The position numbers and the translations under genes are program-made. Of a stretch of DNA of 64,000 nt, positions 60,207 to 64,000 are shown piece by piece. Source of the DNA: Pseudarthrobacter phenanthrenivorans Sphe3 (lineage in GTDB: Bacteria > Actinomycetota > Actinomycetes > Actinomycetales > Micrococcaceae). Location: contig NC_015145.1 in the NCBI RefSeq assembly GCF_000189535.1, forward strand, positions 992,001 to 1,056,000, in the 5' to 3' direction. How positions within the stretch are numbered: the stretch's first letter is position 1; every line of letters begins with the position of its first letter. The notes beneath the pieces are model-generated. The model had not been told where the DNA came from and did not search any database. It saw nothing but the letters and a program-made list of their open reading frames with translations.

Positions 60207-60528
60207 GAGTTAGTCTGCGCCCCGATGTCCTTCGCCTCGTTCGTCCAGACGAACCATCACGGGACCACCATGGTGAGGGCTGCAGGGGGAAGAGCTGCCG
60301 CCGGTTGCGGATTTCAGCAGTGCCTGAGCGATCGGGATGGCCAGGATGTGTCATCGGTCCACTCCGCCGGCGAACCCGAACGGGCCGCCGCTCTTTATGG
60401 TGACTTCGGCACCCTCCGGTCGCGGCGCCGGCAGACGCCGCTCCTGAGTTTGGGGTGATGTGCCCGGCTCTGTGGCGACTCCAAAAGCGAAGGCGGGTGT
60501 CGCGTACCGGACGCTTGGTATCGGACCG
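60207..60528. other. Non-coding or decayed stretch
   Basis: No frame here has a recognisable domain and a usable start. It separates the ADP-ribosylglycohydrolase fragment from the ATPase gene promoter and is probably the rest of the replaced locus. Confidence 0.4.
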
Positions 60529-60540
60529 TATCCTGATCCA
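60529..60540 (+). promoter_or_regulatory. -10 box for a leaderless start
   Basis: TATCCT (60529-60534), GATCCA, then the ATG at 60541. It selects this start over the GTG at 60460. Confidence 0.5.
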
Positions 60541-62961
60541 ATGCCCAACCCAGTACGCGCGTCCCAATGGTCCGATGACGAGCTCGACGCGCTTATCGAT
60601 AGTTACCTAAAAATGCTGAAGCTCGAAGTTTTAGGCGAAAACTACAACAAGCGACAAAATAACTTGGAACTGCAAAAATTCGTAAAGCGATCGCATGCCG
60701 CAATCGAGTTCAAATTTTGCAACTTAAGTGCGGTTCTTGACGGGCTGGGTAAAAGGTACATCTTTGGGTATAAACCACGTCCCCACTTTCAAGTTGCCCT
60801 GCGGGACCGCGTTCTCCAGCGATTGGGAGAATTTCCTCCCCGAGTTGTTTCTAACTCTTACGAAGGATCGCCGTTACACGACGCTCCAGCGACCCCCTTC
60901 GATCTCCGAGATTCGGGCGAAGGAGCAGGTGATAACTTTGAGCCACGCGATGAGGGGGAGCCTATGGACGCATACTGGGACACGCTGGGTGAGCTTTGGG
61001 ACAGAACGACCGGCGGCAGTGACGTGGCAGCGAAGCCGGCCAGCCAGATGCGGAGCAATCTACCAACTGCGCCTCGGCCTGCCGGTGTAGAGGAAGCCTG
61101 CACTTGGTTCAAGAAAGGCTTGGCCAGTGACTCGATTCCAAGGTTCCTTTTCCTAGTAGGAGGACCGGGGGCTGGCAAATCCTACGCCACCTCCGAGATC
61201 GTCGCTGGGCTTGAACCGATTGAACCCCCTCAGGACGGCCTCGCGCATCGGAGTTATCGTTATAGAGCTGGGAGTAGGGAGCTTCTGCTAATTAACGACG
61301 CAACTATTGGTAGCTCCGAGCATCGAAGGAATCCGCTGACCAAAGAGATCGATTCTTGTGTGCGTAGTGCAAAGCATCTTGTCGCGTGCGTAAACAGGGG
61401 CATCCTCATCGATGAATCAGCCCCAATTTCGAGTACCTCAACCTTCGATTACACCGCGGGTCAGGCCCTTGTCCGTTGGTTGGCCGGAGACGCATTCGAC
61501 CAATCAAATTGGCACGTGCAAACTGACTGTGATGAACCGTATTTGCGGGCCGGTCACCTGTTCGACGGGCCCGACATCGTGGCCAGTGTATTCGTCGTGT
61601 TCGTCGATGTTTGCTCGCTTTTGGAACGTCGTCCTCAGGTAGATATCAGGCTGGACGAATATGGCAGGACCGTTTTCGAGGCCGAAGCTTATGTCATTGG
61701 TGACTTTGCTAAGCGTGCCACCCTGAATCTTGCTACGCCTGCAGGCTCTTTGTTCAGTCAGGTGACAAACCTCCTTTCGAGCTGCCTGCGCAATGGATCA
61801 GACGAATTGATCGATCCAATACGGGCCAACATTGAGTCACTTTGTTCTAGCCGCGTCCGCGCCGGAATCATGTCCGTGGTGCGTGGGGCGGAGCTAACGT
61901 CCGGGCAACGTATGACCTTCCGAGAAATATGGGGAACCGTTACGCGCTGCATCTTAGGTGACGCACCGGACAGAGTCGCGCGTGACGAGCTTCGCGCTCT
62001 TGTCCAACGCCTCCAACCATCCGATCTCGACTCCGTCACTCGGTTTAAAGACTTCCAAGCGCTGGCGGCGTTGCGTTTTTCCCAAGCCATCTTCGGCGGC
62101 CGAAGCCCTGGAGCGGGGAGTTTCGACCCGCTCGGCAATCCCATCACTAAGCTGACGCATTTTGTGGACCCGATGCGGGATGCAATTCCAGGGCGCTTCG
62201 ACCGGAGCTGGGAGTCTGGGTGGGCAACACCTCTGGCGGACTCTTTTGCCGGGCCGGTCACAAGTGGCTCTCCCCTGGAAAGCCTCGAGGCTGATCTCGA
62301 TGCCGAGGACAGCTTCTCCGACATCTTGACCGAATTTGATAAAATGCTGGATCGCGCGTTTGTTGACGCAATGCATAGTCCCAAAATAGGAGACAAGGAC
62401 CGGTACGCCTTCATTTCTTGGTATGGGGGGTACCTTGGCCGCCTGTACGCCCTTGCTAACGGGATCCCGGCATTCAGGCCTCAGGTGGCAGCGTGGACGC
62501 AAGCGTGGTATTTGAGTCCGAACCTTCCGGATGAGCTCGGCTTTGGCCTGCGCACGTTGCTTCGTCCGAAACGCCGACCAGGGGATATCGAATCTGCCTC
62601 CCTTATCCCTATTTTGGCAAGCCGAACTGACCCGATCGTTGGAGTGCAATCCGAACCCAAGCTTGCACTCAAGACCGGTGATGTCGAGATGAAGACGTTG
62701 AGAGATTCCGAGTCCCTGTTCCTTGTACTGAGCGAACAAGGAAAGGAAATTTCACGGATGCCCTTGGATTTTCCTCTGGTTAGGGAAGCACTGGCATGCG
62801 GGCAGGAGCATGCAGGAGTAACCGAAATGACTGATGTGACTTCCCCTCGATTGGAGAGGTTTCGAGCCGCCCGCTTAATTCCCACCCAACTCAATCAGGC
62901 TAACTACCGAGTTGTAGTCGGCGCCTCAGACTTCAGTATGACCGTTTCTGGAGGGTACTAA
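60541..62961 (+). CDS. Large P-loop ATPase with nuclease-associated N-terminal domain
   Basis: An 806-residue protein. Residues 8-85 hold a domain (WSDDELDALIDSYLKMLKLE, K-RSHAAIEFK-CNLSAVLDGLG and GYKPRPHFQ) common at the N-terminus of HNH endonucleases and restriction-type genes, probably a DNA- or protein-recognition module. Walker A GGPGAGKS is at 207-214; a Walker-B-like LLLINDATI is at 248-256, and ACVNRGILIDE at 282-292 is sensor-like. The rest (about 300-806) has no domain I know. The stop overlaps the next start (TAATG). It resembles ATPases of defence systems in layout, but I cannot assign a named system. Codon use is less GC-biased than the host's. Confidence 0.75.
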   Translation: MPNPVRASQWSDDELDALIDSYLKMLKLEVLGENYNKRQNNLELQKFVKRSHAAIEFKFCNLSAVLDGLGKRYIFGYKPRPHFQVALRDRVLQRLGEFPPRVVSNSYEGSPLHDAPATPFDLRDSGEGAGDNFEPRDEGEPMDAYWDTLGELWDRTTGGSDVAAKPASQMRSNLPTAPRPAGVEEACTWFKKGLASDSIPRFLFLVGGPGAGKSYATSEIVAGLEPIEPPQDGLAHRSYRYRAGSRELLLINDATIGSSEHRRNPLTKEIDSCVRSAKHLVACVNRGILIDESAPISSTSTFDYTAGQALVRWLAGDAFDQSNWHVQTDCDEPYLRAGHLFDGPDIVASVFVVFVDVCSLLERRPQVDIRLDEYGRTVFEAEAYVIGDFAKRATLNLATPAGSLFSQVTNLLSSCLRNGSDELIDPIRANIESLCSSRVRAGIMSVVRGAELTSGQRMTFREIWGTVTRCILGDAPDRVARDELRALVQRLQPSDLDSVTRFKDFQALAALRFSQAIFGGRSPGAGSFDPLGNPITKLTHFVDPMRDAIPGRFDRSWESGWATPLADSFAGPVTSGSPLESLEADLDAEDSFSDILTEFDKMLDRAFVDAMHSPKIGDKDRYAFISWYGGYLGRLYALANGIPAFRPQVAAWTQAWYLSPNLPDELGFGLRTLLRPKRRPGDIESASLIPILASRTDPIVGVQSEPKLALKTGDVEMKTLRDSESLFLVLSEQGKEISRMPLDFPLVREALACGQEHAGVTEMTDVTSPRLERFRAARLIPTQLNQANYRVVVGASDFSMTVSGGY

Positions 62962-64000
62962 TGGTTGCGGCTATCAGCATGATTCTTCCCTTGAATCGCC
63001 CCCAGTATGTGTCTGTACCCGAGGCTTTCATCTCCTCTCTGGCCTGGCGGGTGTATGACCATGGCACAAAAGAAATAAGCGAAAACGGCGTCCCCGTCGG
63101 GTATATGTTCCGTTCGGAGACGTCCGGGACGTCGACGCTCAAGGTGAAGTCAACTGCGCCGGAAGGTGAAGACCTTGGGGACTTCGGCCACCAACTTGTC
63201 GCTTATGGACTTGCAACGAACGCAAAACACGAGATCGACGTGGCCCGTGCAGTCTTAAATAGCGTTGCGGGAGTGCAGGCAGAAAAGAGCAAAAGCCAAG
63301 CAGCGAGCCCTATCACTCCCGCATTTGCCTTGCTTCAGGATATGCGCGGATTCCAGCGTACTAAAAACCCCCCCGATCTGGGCGGAATCCTTGAGGGGCT
63401 GTTTCGGCTGGGCCTACAGGACGGTTCAGGGACTACAGCTGCTGGCCTCTGGCTAAGCGCGGCGAACAAACGCTGCGAGATAGATCCGCTGCTGTCTGCT
63501 ATTGACAAGGCAACGAAAGCAGCACTGCTTGGCGGAGGATACCCCGAACGAATTGAGGAAGCCGACCTGAGGTGGGCCGGGGCAGCGCCCGGAAGTCAGG
63601 AAGGGTTGTACGAGGGCACACCGTTTTCTTGGTTTGCCAAAGCATGGCAGAAGTTGACCGGAGATGAATGGGTAAAGGCTCTTCCTGCCCGAGTTTGGGT
63701 TGATTGGGCTACCACCGTCCTCCGCCTCGCACTTGGACAAGGCTTCCTTTGGGAAGCTGCCTGGTATGAAACTCTGGCTCGGTGGGTCCTCAGCGGAAAG
63801 CGCGGTGAATGGAGTGATGTCAGGGCTCGGGTGCCGGAGATCCTTCCATGGAAGTCAAGTCGTTCGTCGGTCGCAGTGAGGGACGTGGCTCCGCTGCTCT
63901 CCTGGCGTGTGCATCGTGGCTCCAAAATTCGGAAGATTTTCGAAGAGTGGTTGGCCTCAAATTCCGTGGCGCAGGTGGATTTCTCAACAGCTTTAGCTGC
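62961..64000 (+). CDS. Partner protein of the ATPase (cut by window edge)
   Basis: The frame from the ATG at 62961 is open to the window end (at least 346 residues). It overlaps the ATPase stop by one base, so translation must be coupled. I do not recognise a domain. Visible traits are a mixed alpha/beta start (ILPLNRPQYVSVPEAFISSLAWRVYD, about 8-33), a helical middle and tryptophan-rich helices (WVKALPARVWVDWATTVLRLALGQGFLWEAAWYETLARWVL, about 237-277). No signal peptide, no obvious catalytic motif so far. The remaining gene lies beyond the window. Confidence 0.7.
   Translation, partial: MVAAISMILPLNRPQYVSVPEAFISSLAWRVYDHGTKEISENGVPVGYMFRSETSGTSTLKVKSTAPEGEDLGDFGHQLVAYGLATNAKHEIDVARAVLNSVAGVQAEKSKSQAASPITPAFALLQDMRGFQRTKNPPDLGGILEGLFRLGLQDGSGTTAAGLWLSAANKRCEIDPLLSAIDKATKAALLGGGYPERIEEADLRWAGAAPGSQEGLYEGTPFSWFAKAWQKLTGDEWVKALPARVWVDWATTVLRLALGQGFLWEAAWYETLARWVLSGKRGEWSDVRARVPEILPWKSSRSSVAVRDVAPLLSWRVHRGSKIRKIFEEWLASNSVAQVDFSTALA

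Noticed and set aside
59845..60567. N-terminal extension of the coiled-coil protein to 677 residues
   Set aside because: The added part is Arg/Ser-rich with no domain and runs across the ADP-ribosylglycohydrolase fragment and the ATPase promoter; the GTG at 59844 has a good ribosome site.
1..64000. CRISPR arrays, rRNA operons, transposases or integrases
   Set aside because: None seen on reading: no regularly spaced direct repeats, no rRNA-like blocks, and no DDE or integrase motifs in any plausible protein.

Overview
The window is 64 kb of GC-rich actinobacterial chromosome, most like an Arthrobacter/Pseudarthrobacter-type member of the Micrococcaceae. That assignment is inference. It rests on the high GC content, GTG/TTG starts, many genes whose ATG lies six bases after a TAnnnT -10 hexamer (probable leaderless mRNAs), and the family mix: GerW/YtfJ, DUF1326 with DUF2182, a TnrB3-like polyketide-exporter permease, an Arr fusion and Ltp lipoproteins. 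I saw no rRNA, tRNA, CRISPR array or recognisable transposase.

Region by region. 1-9.7 kb: a truncated 2-hydroxyacid dehydrogenase, a MarR/MFS drug-efflux pair with a double operator, small conserved proteins, a Tat-exported phosphoesterase, a decayed HNH nuclease gene and a LuxR-type regulator. 9.8-19.5 kb: an ABC exporter of the antibiotic type with a frameshifted macrolide-type glycosyltransferase, a TrkH K+ transporter, a CorC/HlyC-type protein, SOUL, a MarR with DUF2177, DUF1295 and a cupin. 19.6-26.8 kb: secreted proteins including the intact HNH/excalibur nuclease, a bile-acid-type symporter, an alanine symporter and an oxalate/formate-type MFS with its small partner. 27-33.8 kb: the DUF1326/DUF2182 pair, a DUF998/beta-lactamase-like/methyltransferase set, and a hydrolase-Arr rifampin ADP-ribosyltransferase fusion. 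33.8-37.9 kb: an ascorbate-type PTS (HPr, IIC, IIB, IIA) under a probable ROK regulator. 38-47 kb: GYD, DJ-1, two MFS genes, a TetR gene with a homopolymer frameshift, an oxidoreductase and a TPP enzyme. 47-51 kb: a lipoprotein, then an Lrp regulator divergent from an aminotransferase and permease. 51-54 kb: less GC-rich accessory DNA with Ltp-repeat, DUF4839 and lipoprotein genes. 54-58 kb: a GntR-controlled operon with two carbon-nitrogen hydrolases and an APC permease.

From about 57.9 kb to the right edge the window enters an accessory island. Codon use is less GC-biased, and there are broken fragments of an McrB-like gene and an ADP-ribosylglycohydrolase gene. A predicted membrane-active coiled-coil protein lies on the minus strand. 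On the plus strand is a tightly coupled two-gene unit: an 806-residue P-loop ATPase with a nuclease-associated N-terminal domain, and a large unrecognised partner cut by the window edge. This unit is the best candidate here for an undescribed, possibly defensive, system.

Three sequence-level signals are not explained by the genes. A ~125-bp promoter/leader is present twice (before the DUF1326 gene and before the GYD gene). Two short gene fragments are copied elsewhere (37 nt of the MHS transporter; the 3' end of the Arr gene). A family of hairpins with a GCCGCCGTCG core lies between genes.
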